Of a stretch of 64,000 nt of DNA, positions 8,398 to 16,056 are shown in pieces (position 1 is the first letter of the stretch; each line of letters starts with the position of its first letter). Source of the DNA: CAYRIY01 sp964424335 (lineage in GTDB: Bacteria; Bacillota; Limnochordia; DTU080; RSA5); the NCBI GenBank assembly GCA_964424335.1, contig CAYRIY010000002.1, positions 42,131 to 106,130 of the forward strand. The letters run 5' to 3'. The notes under the pieces are model-generated. The model was not told where the DNA came from. It was given only the letters and a program-made list of their open reading frames with translations, and did not search any database. A program made the translations under genes and the position numbers.

Positions 8398-10113
8398 GTG
8401 AGAACACTGGACTTTCTCCGCGACGTGCGAGCCCATTGGCAGCAGGCGTCCACAAGGCCATTCCAGGCCAACGGAACGATCGCGCTCATGCCCGACGCCG
8501 CTTTGCGACACATCTCGAAATCCGAATTCAAGCGGGGTATCGCCAGGGTTGTTCGCTGGTTCGACAACGGCGCGCGGGGGCTTTGGGCCGAAGCCAGGTG
8601 GCCTGGTAGGCGGAAAGTCGGAGGGGTCGTGCTCCATGTGGTCTTGCCCGAGCGCGGATCGCTCAAATTGGGCTGGAGCCTCGAGTGGACGATGCGGCTC
8701 GCGGATACGATCGATGCGCTCGCGGCGTCGCCATTTCGTCGACCTGTCCGCCTTCACATTTCGAGTCCCGAGACCGACCCTAATCCCATCCTTCGCAGGG
8801 CCTGGACCGGAGGCGCTCGCGACGCCGCGGTCATCGAGGTCGATTTCAGCGTGTCCCGCATTAGCCAGGTCAGCGCGTCCGTGCGGGCCTATGGTCTGGT
8901 CGGCGACGTGCTGGCCGCTGCCATCGGCGACAGGGCGTCGCATATTTCGCACATTCCCCTTACCCATACGAGCGTCGCGATCGAGGGGAGCGACGCCGTA
9001 AGCGACCTCGGCCCGGCGGTAACGTCGACGATGATTTGGTGGGCGGTGGCCGGCCTCGACGATTCGTATCGACTTTTTGAGTGGCTGCAGGAGGCGGTGC
9101 CTACATCGGTGCGTACATTGGCACAAGCGCATCCGGCTCGGCGCACGGGCGAGCTTTCCGATGCCGCGATTGGCGCGTACACCCTCGAGGCGCGCCTTGA
9201 GGGCATGTGGCAGTTGGTCGCCCACTTCGAACCGAGGGCCGTCGGCGAAGAGGAGATTGCAGGTTGGGTGCGGGAGATCGAGGCGGCGTACCGTTACACG
9301 CTGCCTACTATTCGAAAGTCGCCGCATAGGAAGCGTGCGAGGCCGACTCGGTCCTCCATCGACGCATTGCCAAGTCCGGGCTTTGTTTGGGTGCCAAGCG
9401 CGGGTCACCGCCCCGCTTTGGGAAGCGGCGGCGAGCGCTCGTGGGAAAGGCGGCGGCGCAGGGGCCTCGTCTTGCCCGCACCCCACGACATCTTTGACGG
9501 TGAGCGAACGCTCGTGGAGGGCATCCATTTGATGTGTGTGCGCTGGGGGTTTGATGGGCCCTCGGCGGCGCGGATCGCCCGTCGCTGGATCAAGGAGGGT
9601 CTGATCCAACCCTTGGACGACCGAGGGAGCGACCGGAGGACGGTGATGTACTTCTCCTTTGGTTCGTGTATGTGCTTGCAAAGCTTTCGCGAAACGGTGC
9701 CTCGATACGATCTGTTGGGCCCTGCGCGCCTATACGGACACCGATTGGCATTTACATTTGAGTCCGTGGGCCGAAACGGAGGCGTGGCGGATGTCGTGTC
9801 GGATGCACGGAGCGATGTCTGGGGCGTATTGTATCGAATTCCCCGAGCCTACGTGCCGCGCCTGGACGCACGGGAAGGCGTCCACCTGGGCCATTACCAA
9901 CAGTCGTGGATCGAAGTCGAGGCACTAGGGGTGACGTGGCAGCGAGTCCTGACCTATACCGTCGCCAACAAAGCGAGAAGCGAGATACGCCCGTCCGACG
10001 AATATGCGGGCCTCATCATGGAAGGGGCCCAAACGATGCTTCACCCTGATTACTGCCGGCGTCTTGCTGACCTGTTTGCGGGGATGGGCGTCGAGCCATC
10101 GCTTCCTCTTTGA
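8398..10113 (+). CDS. Large protein with C-terminal gamma-glutamylcyclotransferase-like domain
   Basis: A ~571-residue soluble protein. Residues ~1-370 are unrecognised, rich in Trp and Arg. Around 370-430 a segment (GIHLMCVRWGF, RRWIKEGLIQPLDD) looks like a winged-helix or adaptor-type fold. The last ~150 residues fit the AIG2/gamma-glutamylcyclotransferase fold: MYFSFGSCM (N-terminal strand), VWGVLYRIP, then LDAREGV with the candidate catalytic Glu, and YAGLIMEGA. The function of the whole is unknown. The start is unclear: GTG 8398 directly abuts AAAAGGAG, whereas the CTG at 8407 has a 9-base spacer. It follows leader element copy A, and its 3' end overlaps the convergent YczE-like gene by 64 bases. 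Confidence 0.72.
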   Translation: MRTLDFLRDVRAHWQQASTRPFQANGTIALMPDAALRHISKSEFKRGIARVVRWFDNGARGLWAEARWPGRRKVGGVVLHVVLPERGSLKLGWSLEWTMRLADTIDALAASPFRRPVRLHISSPETDPNPILRRAWTGGARDAAVIEVDFSVSRISQVSASVRAYGLVGDVLAAAIGDRASHISHIPLTHTSVAIEGSDAVSDLGPAVTSTMIWWAVAGLDDSYRLFEWLQEAVPTSVRTLAQAHPARRTGELSDAAIGAYTLEARLEGMWQLVAHFEPRAVGEEEIAGWVREIEAAYRYTLPTIRKSPHRKRARPTRSSIDALPSPGFVWVPSAGHRPALGSGGERSWERRRRRGLVLPAPHDIFDGERTLVEGIHLMCVRWGFDGPSAARIARRWIKEGLIQPLDDRGSDRRTVMYFSFGSCMCLQSFRETVPRYDLLGPARLYGHRLAFTFESVGRNGGVADVVSDARSDVWGVLYRIPRAYVPRLDAREGVHLGHYQQSWIEVEALGVTWQRVLTYTVANKARSEIRPSDEYAGLIMEGAQTMLHPDYCRRLADLFAGMGVEPSLPL

Positions 10114-10724
10114 CCAAGGCTCGAGACACGTTCGCAAAGTTTGGTCGCGGGTTCCATCATGAGCTGGACCCACGGTCCAAGCGTGAGTGCGGCGATCAAC
10201 GTGCCGACGCCGAGCGGCCCTCCGAGCGCGGCTCCGGCGCCGAGCGCCGCGAGGTCCATGGCGACACGGATCCTTCCCGGCGGGAGCTTGAGCACGTCGG
10301 CAAGGCTCATCATCAAGGCGTCCCGAGGCCCCGCTCCCATGCGCGGCGCGAGGTACATCGCCATGCCTGCCGCGAACACGACGATGCCGCATTCGAGGTA
10401 AATCAGCCCCCACCACCCGTCCACATAAGGAACGTACCCCCGTTCGCGGAAAAAGTCGATGAGAAGCCCGACGAGCACGGCGTTCACGAGTGAGACCAAA
10501 GTTACGTGCTTACGACGGATCAGCCATGCGGCAAGGATCAATACGACGCCGGTTATTTGCGCGACTTGGCCGAGGGAGAGCGCCGTGCGCCCCGCGACGC
10601 CTAGGTGAAAGACGTCCCATGGTGAGACGCCCCAGGGCGTCGACACGGTCATCGCAAGGCCGTAGGCGAGAACGGCCATGCCAATCAATACGATCAGCGC
10701 GTTGGCTGCGCGTGCTGCGTTCAC
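10050..10724 (-). CDS. YczE/YitT-like integral membrane protein
   Basis: A 224-residue membrane protein with about five hydrophobic segments, matching the YczE/YyaS family: the N-terminal helix ends in MTVSTPWGVSPWDVFHLG, and an internal repeat of the same motif appears as GAGPRDALMMSLADVL (~130). That duplication is characteristic of the family. Members are of unknown function, though some are needed for lipopeptide antibiotic production in Bacillus. The start overlaps the upstream lipid-kinase stop by 4 bases, indicating a two-gene operon. The C-terminal tail is polar and overlaps the convergent neighbour. Confidence 0.82.
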   Translation of the reverse strand: MNAARAANALIVLIGMAVLAYGLAMTVSTPWGVSPWDVFHLGVAGRTALSLGQVAQITGVVLILAAWLIRRKHVTLVSLVNAVLVGLLIDFFRERGYVPYVDGWWGLIYLECGIVVFAAGMAMYLAPRMGAGPRDALMMSLADVLKLPPGRIRVAMDLAALGAGAALGGPLGVGTLIAALTLGPWVQLMMEPATKLCERVSSLGQRGSDGSTPIPANRSARRRQ

Positions 10725-11629
10725 TTCCTTTTCGCTGCCAATCGCAGTGCCCCGGGCAAGATCGAAAAGGTCACGGGAAGTGTGCCGAGCATTTGGCCGT
10801 CGGCATGCACGAGGACGTCCTCATCGGCCGAAACCGAAATCCGAGTGGCCTGAGTGTACGAGCATTTGGGGTGGGAAAGGTGCGAGCCGCGGAAGACCCG
10901 AGCCAAATTGACCACGGTCTCCAGCTTGGTCACGTCCTCTACCAGGCATAAATCGAGTTGGCCGTCGTGCGCGACCGCCTTTGGGCAGATTTTCATGCCG
11001 CCGCCATACGTGGACGCGTTGCCAACGGCGCCGAGCAGCGCACGCGCCTCGCGTGCCACACCGTCGACCTCGATATGGAGCATGGTGGGGGCGTAGGATT
11101 TCAACGTGCGCAGCGCGGTCACGAGGTAGGGGAGTGCGCTGCGCTTTCCCTGATACCGCTCTGTCACGAGCTTTGCCACTTTGGCGTCGAAGCCAAATCC
11201 CGCAACATTGACAAAGGCTCGGTCGTTGATGAGCCCGACGTCGATATTGATATCGCCTTCGTCCAATACTGTTTGCAGGGCTGAGTGTGCAGTCGAGTAA
11301 AGGCCCATGCCCCGGGCGAAGTCGTTCCCCGTGCCGCAGGGGATGAGTCCGATCGACGGGAGCGGGTCAGGACGCGCCTCGAGCGAGCTTGCCGCAAGGA
11401 TGCCGTTTACGACTTCGTGCAGCGTGCCGTCGCCTCCGACCGCAACGACGCGGGTGCAACCGTGCCTTACTCCGTCTAGTGCCATGGATTCGGCGTGACC
11501 GGCCTCGCGAGTCCTCTTGAAGTCGGACTCGACGCCGCGTACGCTTTTAAGCTCGGTCTGGAGAAAGCGCGCCGCCTTTTCGGCGCGGCCGCCCCCGGCA
11601 ATGGGGTTTACGATAAAGAGGACCCTCAA
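10721..11629 (-). CDS. Diacylglycerol-kinase-family lipid kinase
   Basis: A 302-residue protein of the DagK/YegS family, which phosphorylates diacylglycerol or related lipids at the membrane. Diagnostic motifs are VNPIAGGG at the N terminus and VVAVGGDGTLHEVVNGI (~63), followed by IPCGTGNDFARG (~95). The C-terminal domain has VHADGQMLGTLPVTFSILPGAL, typical of this fold. The start is a TTG with AAAGGAG about 12 bases upstream. It is first of a two-gene unit with the YczE-like gene and is divergent from fabI. The exact lipid substrate cannot be read. Confidence 0.9.
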   Translation of the reverse strand: MRVLFIVNPIAGGGRAEKAARFLQTELKSVRGVESDFKRTREAGHAESMALDGVRHGCTRVVAVGGDGTLHEVVNGILAASSLEARPDPLPSIGLIPCGTGNDFARGMGLYSTAHSALQTVLDEGDINIDVGLINDRAFVNVAGFGFDAKVAKLVTERYQGKRSALPYLVTALRTLKSYAPTMLHIEVDGVAREARALLGAVGNASTYGGGMKICPKAVAHDGQLDLCLVEDVTKLETVVNLARVFRGSHLSHPKCSYTQATRISVSADEDVLVHADGQMLGTLPVTFSILPGALRLAAKRK

Positions 11630-11914
11630 GACGCCCGCGGACTCCTTTCGATGGAATTAATAGTTCGGCGGTGAACGGGAGAGTCCTGTAGGGTCGAACG
11701 GGGCGAAGGAAGCCGTCCTGCCTGCGTCGAAGTTGGTCATAGTTTGGGGAGTTTCGGCACTCCTCCATAACACCGATTTGAGGTATCAACCGAGTCGCAC
11801 ACATAAAGGCTAATCACATGCGACCGGCCTGTTGCCCGCGCCCAGCGCGCGGACCTTTTCGTTTCGGACGTGCGAGGAGACAAAGGGATCACAAGGAGCA
11901 GGGAGGCAGATCAT
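11630..11914. other. Intergenic region between lipid kinase and fabI
   Basis: 285 bases between divergent genes. Both promoters should lie here, but I see no convincing -35/-10 pair, no known riboswitch and no credible small gene. Only the fabI ribosome binding site (GGGAGG, 11901-11906) is clear. Confidence 0.5.
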
Positions 11915-12694
11915 TTGAAGGGACTAAGTGGACTGTTGGACGGCAAAGTCGGCCTTGTGCTCGGCGTTGCCAACAAGCGAAGCATTGCATGGGCGATCAC
12001 CCAGCAAGCGGCAAACTCAGGGGCGAAAATCGCCTTGACGTACCAGGGCGAACGGCTCGAAGAGAACGTCAGAAGCTTGGCGGAGGCGCTCGACGAGCCC
12101 CTCCTCGTACCGTGCGACGTGACGAACGACGAAGAGATCGAGGCGATGTTTGACGCCGTAAAGGCTCGATATGGGCGCTTGGATTTCATCGTGCACAGCG
12201 TGGCGTTTGCGCCGAAGGAGGCCTTGGAGCGGCCGTACGTCGAGACTGCCCGCGACGCCTACCGGATCGCACAAGAGGTGAGTGCGTACTCGATCGTCCC
12301 GCTTGCCAGGCATGCTCGCGAGCTGATGACCGAAGGCGGCAGCATCATGGCGATGACGTACTACGGGTCGGAGAAAGTGGTCCCCAACTACAACGTCATG
12401 GGCGTCGCAAAGGCGGCTTTGGAGGCCTCGATCCGGTACTTGGCGGACGACTTGGGGCCGTCTGGGATCCGCGTCAACGCGGTCTCGGCAGGACCCGTCA
12501 ACACGCTCGCAGCGCGCGGCATTTCCGGCTTCACAGGTATGCTCAAGCACCATGCGGAAAAGGCGCCGCTCAAGCGGAACGTCGAGATCGAAGAGGTGGC
12601 GAACGCAGCGCTCTTCTTGATCTCCCCGCTCAGTTCCGGCATTACGGGCGAGGTGCTCTACGTCGACTGCGGCTATCACATCATGGGAATGTAG
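11915..12694 (+). CDS. fabI: Enoyl-[acyl-carrier-protein] reductase, FabI type
   Basis: A 259-residue short-chain reductase of the FabI subtype, catalysing the last step of each fatty-acid elongation cycle with NAD(P)H. Motifs: LVLGVANKRSIAWAI (atypical nucleotide loop of FabI), HSVAFAPKEAL, the catalytic pair YNVMGVAK (Tyr-x6-Lys), and VSAGPVNTLAARGI. The C terminus TGEVLYVDCGYHIMGM is characteristic of FabI. TTG 11915 is chosen because GGGAGG lies 8 bases upstream and the protein then begins LKGLSGLLDGKVGLV, the usual FabI start. It is probably a stand-alone essential gene, followed by nagB after 21 bases. Confidence 0.95.
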   Translation: MKGLSGLLDGKVGLVLGVANKRSIAWAITQQAANSGAKIALTYQGERLEENVRSLAEALDEPLLVPCDVTNDEEIEAMFDAVKARYGRLDFIVHSVAFAPKEALERPYVETARDAYRIAQEVSAYSIVPLARHARELMTEGGSIMAMTYYGSEKVVPNYNVMGVAKAALEASIRYLADDLGPSGIRVNAVSAGPVNTLAARGISGFTGMLKHHAEKAPLKRNVEIEEVANAALFLISPLSSGITGEVLYVDCGYHIMGM

Positions 12695-12715
12695 GTCAGG
12701 AGGAAGCAGTGCGCT

Positions 12716-13477
12716 TTGAGTCTCGCGATTTGGGTTTGTGAGTCCGATTACGATTTCGACCGGGTTGCGGCGGAGTGGGTGGCCGCTCACCTAGAGGGGC
12801 CCGATCCTGTCCTTGGGCTGCCGACCGGGGGAACTCCGGAAGGCTTATACCGTGAGCTTGTGCGCATGCACCGGGAGGAGGGCCTTAGCTTTCGCTCCGC
12901 CCGGACGTTCAACCTTGACGAGTACGTAGGACTCGCGGCCGATCACGCCCAAAGTTACGCTCACTACATGCGCGAGCGGCTTTTTCGCCATGTCGACATC
13001 GACCCTTCGCGCACGCACATACCAAATGGCCTCTGCGAAGATCCCGATGAAGAAGCGCGACGGTACGATGCGCTCCTGCGCGAGCACGGTCCGATCCGGG
13101 CCCAAGTGCTCGGGATCGGTTCCAACGGGCACATCGGATTTAACGAACCTGGGACCGCGTTCAAGACGCGCACCCACACGGTGAAGCTAACGGAGGAAAC
13201 GCGTGAGGCGAACGCCAGGTTTTTCGAGTCGATCGACGAGGTGCCTCGCCTTGCCGTGACGATGGGCATCGCGAACATCCTCGAGTCCGAGGCGATCCTT
13301 TTGATGGCAAAGGGAAGCAGCAAGCAAGAGGCATTGAAAAGGGCGTTCACAGAGCCGCAGTCGATCGACGTTCCGGCCTCGGCCTTGCAAACGCACGCGG
13401 ACGTCACGGTGCTCGTCGACCGCGAGGCGGCTGTTGGCCTTGAGGCATTGCTCTCACAAGGCTCCGAGCGCTCGTAA
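12716..13477 (+). CDS. nagB: Glucosamine-6-phosphate deaminase
   Basis: A 253-residue NagB, converting glucosamine-6-phosphate to fructose-6-phosphate and ammonia in amino-sugar breakdown. Key segments are GLPTGGTPEGLYREL (phosphate loop), FNLDEYVGL with the catalytic Asp, GIGSNGHIGFNEPG with the catalytic His region, and MAKGSSKQEAL near the C terminus. The TTG at 12716 follows AGGAGG (12698-12703) with a rather long 12-base spacer. A GTG nearer the site is out of frame and quickly stops. No nagA or amino-sugar transporter is next to it. Confidence 0.94.
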   Translation: MSLAIWVCESDYDFDRVAAEWVAAHLEGPDPVLGLPTGGTPEGLYRELVRMHREEGLSFRSARTFNLDEYVGLAADHAQSYAHYMRERLFRHVDIDPSRTHIPNGLCEDPDEEARRYDALLREHGPIRAQVLGIGSNGHIGFNEPGTAFKTRTHTVKLTEETREANARFFESIDEVPRLAVTMGIANILESEAILLMAKGSSKQEALKRAFTEPQSIDVPASALQTHADVTVLVDREAAVGLEALLSQGSERS

Positions 13478-13690
13478 AAGCGCCTCTCCGAGCGGGGTCA
13501 TGAGCTTTGTGATCACCGTCGTGGGGTTGATCACGTGCAACTCGAGGATTTGCAAGATTGAAAGGGTAAGCGCCGCGACCCAAAGCGCCGCATACAGGCA
13601 AAGCTCGCCCCAATCTTTGAGTTGCACGATGACGGGAACATCGTAGGCCGCCATAGCGAGCATCAAGGCGACGGCGATCGCAATGAGCAT
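13454..13690 (-). CDS. Small two-helix membrane protein, probable germinant receptor D-type subunit
   Basis: This 78-residue product has two hydrophobic helices (MLIAIAVALMLAMAAY and LCLYAALWVAALTLSILQILEL), and it follows gerC by 30 bases. Small two-helix D subunits occur in several Bacillus germinant receptor operons and tune receptor function, and size, topology and position all fit. Sequence similarity to those D subunits cannot be confirmed by eye. AAAGGAG lies about 13 bases before the ATG. The 3' end overlaps the convergent nagB end by 24 bases. Confidence 0.65.
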   Translation of the reverse strand: MLIAIAVALMLAMAAYDVPVIVQLKDWGELCLYAALWVAALTLSILQILELHVINPTTVITKLMTPLGEALLRALGAL

Positions 13691-13720
13691 GGTGATTGGT
13701 CGCTCCTTTCAAAGGGCGGT

Positions 13721-14935
13721 CTATCGATCGACGGTGTAGGGTCCGCCGACGAGGCCGGGCCGGCGAATGTCAAATTTGACGTTGATGTCGACCCGCATGG
13801 TTGGCCAAATCTCCTCATACCAGTGTGTGCCGACTTCCCGCCACACGCTCGGCGATCGGCGCAAGAGGGCTGCTCCAAACCCAAATGGATCGGACATCAC
13901 CTCTTGCGCCTTCGTTATCGCAGCCGAGATTTCAGTCTTGATTTGTTCCACAGCAACGTCGTGGACCTCGTCGAGCGCAGACGAGGTGCGCTCAAAACCG
14001 GAAGTGCAACCGACCTCGATGACGCGGCCTTCCATGACGATCTCGATAACGCCGTGTAGTTCCGGCTCCAATTCAATCTTCACATTCCCCTTGGACCGTT
14101 GGACCTCGATCAAGATCGGGTCGATCGGGTCGGTTGGACAAGGCAGCTCTACATTCGTTGACGCCATTCGCCCAAGCGCCCAGAGGAGGCCGCGGGTCTC
14201 CCGTTCGTCCAAATAGCCCACAAGCCGATCGCCTTGAAACAGGGCGATCCCGGAGTAAAGGACACGACTCGGTACAGCTGCGGCTTTTTCGGCATCCGCC
14301 GGGGCCGGCCGGATCACGCCGAGATAGGGATCCATACCCTCGAGTGATGCCGCGACCAAGAAATCATGCACAGTTCTGATGTCAGAGCCGCGCGTACGGG
14401 AACTTAGGCGAATGAGGTCAAAGAGGCCCTCGCCAGAACTGCCGGCAAGCGGAAACGTGGCAGAGATTGCATCCTTGGCGGAAATGTCCCTTGCCACCAC
14501 GAGGATCGCTTCGCGCCGCGTCTGTCTGGGGCGGTGAAACAAGTCGAGCATCTGCCTCATGTCGGTTTTCGCCAACTCTTCAGCGACGACGACGACTCGA
14601 TTGTGCGCTACGTAAACCTGCCTCGGCACGGTGTCCTGGATGCTGTTCAAGGCGTCGAGTGGAGAAAATCCCGTGCCTGTCAGAACGAGCCCTGAACCTT
14701 GAACCAAGTTGCTGTCGCTAGAATTCCCGCCGCCGGCAAAATCACCTGAAGCAATTCGCACCGTCATGTCGATCAGACTCCAGCCGCGTGCGTTGGTAGG
14801 TGAGTCGGATGGGTCGAGCCCGGCGGCGATGACAAACCCAAGCGACTCCACCTCGATCCTGTCCCAGCATCCGGTGACGGCCATTGCAAGGAAGAGCGCG
14901 ACGAGCGCGCATGCGATGGGGCGCAGGCGCTTCAC
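13721..14935 (-). CDS. gerC: Germinant receptor C subunit, Ger(x)C-family lipoprotein
   Basis: A 404-residue GerC-family lipoprotein, the outer-face subunit of spore germinant receptors. The signal peptide ends in TGCWDRIEVESLGFVIAAG, combining the lipobox cysteine with the CWDxxE signature. Later landmarks are QVYVAHNRVVVVAEE (~115) and a Lys/Glu-rich C-terminal domain ending in the MRVDINVKFDIRRPG strand. It overlaps gerB by 4 bases. The specific nutrient recognised cannot be inferred, so the symbol is generic. Confidence 0.93.
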   Translation of the reverse strand: MKRLRPIACALVALFLAMAVTGCWDRIEVESLGFVIAAGLDPSDSPTNARGWSLIDMTVRIASGDFAGGGNSSDSNLVQGSGLVLTGTGFSPLDALNSIQDTVPRQVYVAHNRVVVVAEELAKTDMRQMLDLFHRPRQTRREAILVVARDISAKDAISATFPLAGSSGEGLFDLIRLSSRTRGSDIRTVHDFLVAASLEGMDPYLGVIRPAPADAEKAAAVPSRVLYSGIALFQGDRLVGYLDERETRGLLWALGRMASTNVELPCPTDPIDPILIEVQRSKGNVKIELEPELHGVIEIVMEGRVIEVGCTSGFERTSSALDEVHDVAVEQIKTEISAAITKAQEVMSDPFGFGAALLRRSPSVWREVGTHWYEEIWPTMRVDINVKFDIRRPGLVGGPYTVDR

Positions 14936-16056
14936 GAGCGGTTCCTCCGTTCATGCCTTGCCGCCCCGGACTTCTTGACGACGCTTGCGATGAGGAGGAT
15001 CGCAGGGACTGGTATGATCATCAACAGTCCATAGGGCGCCATTACTTCCGCCATCTGGAAATCCGTGATTTGGAAACTGTTGGCAAAGAGGGTCAGGGAA
15101 AGGGTGAGCAGGATCGCCCCCATTGGAAACACCAAACGCCTGTGATCGCGCAGTCCGCACCACTGAGCGATGCCCCTCGCTCCGGCGAAGTATACAAAGG
15201 AAAGTTCGAGAAAAAGCCCGACGCCCCAACCCGCAACAGTAAGTGTCTCGATGCGCTCAAAAAACTCAGCGAAGCGTATCAGACGAACGAGGCTCAGGAA
15301 TGGAAACTGCATCCTTCCCACCTCGACAGGTCCAAAAACGCCAACCGCCAACACCGTGCTCGCAGTGATCAAGATCCCTGCCCATATGATCGCCTTCAGC
15401 GCCGCCTTCATGACTCGATCCTTCTCCTTGACGGAAGGGTACACGACGAACAGCGTCGTGATGAAGAAGTAAAAGCCAAATGGAGCGAAGACGCCCTTTA
15501 GCGGGCGCTCGTATCCGTCCGCCAGGATAGGTGTGAGGCGGCTGAAATCGGCTTCGGGAATGAGGAGCAGCACGATACCAACCGTAGTCACGAAAAATAG
15601 AGGCACCAGTATATCCGCCGTGCGCGCGATCGCCTCGATCCCCAGGCGAACGGCCACCGCGCTGACGAAGATCATGCTGCCCATGGTGAAAACGAGCGGC
15701 GTCTGCGGCAAAACTGCGCCTGCCAGCATCTCGCCGTACTCGCGCAACGTGAATGCGGCGAAGTGCAAGAACCCCCATAATAGTGGGAGCGTAAGCAGCC
15801 TACCGACCCATGGACCGAAGAGTTCGATCGAGTACTCAAAGATCGACTTGTCGGGATGGCGGGACGCTAGGGAGACAAACATCCACACAAGTGGAATGCC
15901 GAGGAGTGTGTTGGCGACGGCGGAAATCCAACCGTCCCGGCCGGCTCCGCCAACCGTCAAGTGGGGCAGGCTCGCAATCGTAAGCACCGATCGGCTGATG
16001 AACAGGAGCAACGCCAACTGTCTTACTTCGATTTGTTCGTATTTCCTTACGCTCAC
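14932..16056 (-). CDS. gerB: Germinant receptor B subunit, spore germination permease
   Basis: A 374-residue GerB/YndE-type permease of the APC superfamily with about ten membrane helices. The N-terminal EQIEVRQLALLLFISRSVL and the following helix-break region are typical of the family, whose members bind the nutrient germinant in the spore inner membrane. It overlaps gerA and gerC by 4 bases each, so A, B and C are translationally coupled. No truncation or frameshift is seen. Confidence 0.93.
   Translation of the reverse strand: MSVRKYEQIEVRQLALLLFISRSVLTIASLPHLTVGGAGRDGWISAVANTLLGIPLVWMFVSLASRHPDKSIFEYSIELFGPWVGRLLTLPLLWGFLHFAAFTLREYGEMLAGAVLPQTPLVFTMGSMIFVSAVAVRLGIEAIARTADILVPLFFVTTVGIVLLLIPEADFSRLTPILADGYERPLKGVFAPFGFYFFITTLFVVYPSVKEKDRVMKAALKAIIWAGILITASTVLAVGVFGPVEVGRMQFPFLSLVRLIRFAEFFERIETLTVAGWGVGLFLELSFVYFAGARGIAQWCGLRDHRRLVFPMGAILLTLSLTLFANSFQITDFQMAEVMAPYGLLMIIPVPAILLIASVVKKSGAARHERRNRS

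Noticed and set aside
11660..11740. Glycine riboswitch before fabI (GGGAGAG followed by GCGAAGGAAGCC)
   Set aside because: The conserved 3' CTCTCAGG and AAAGGAC segments are absent and the downstream gene is not glycine-related. A similar superficial match near 5610-5690 fails for the same reason.
13454..13690. Shadow of the nagB 3' end instead of a real gene
   Set aside because: Only 24 bases overlap nagB. The two-helix pattern, AAAGGAG site and position after gerC support a real gene, so the dismissal was rejected.
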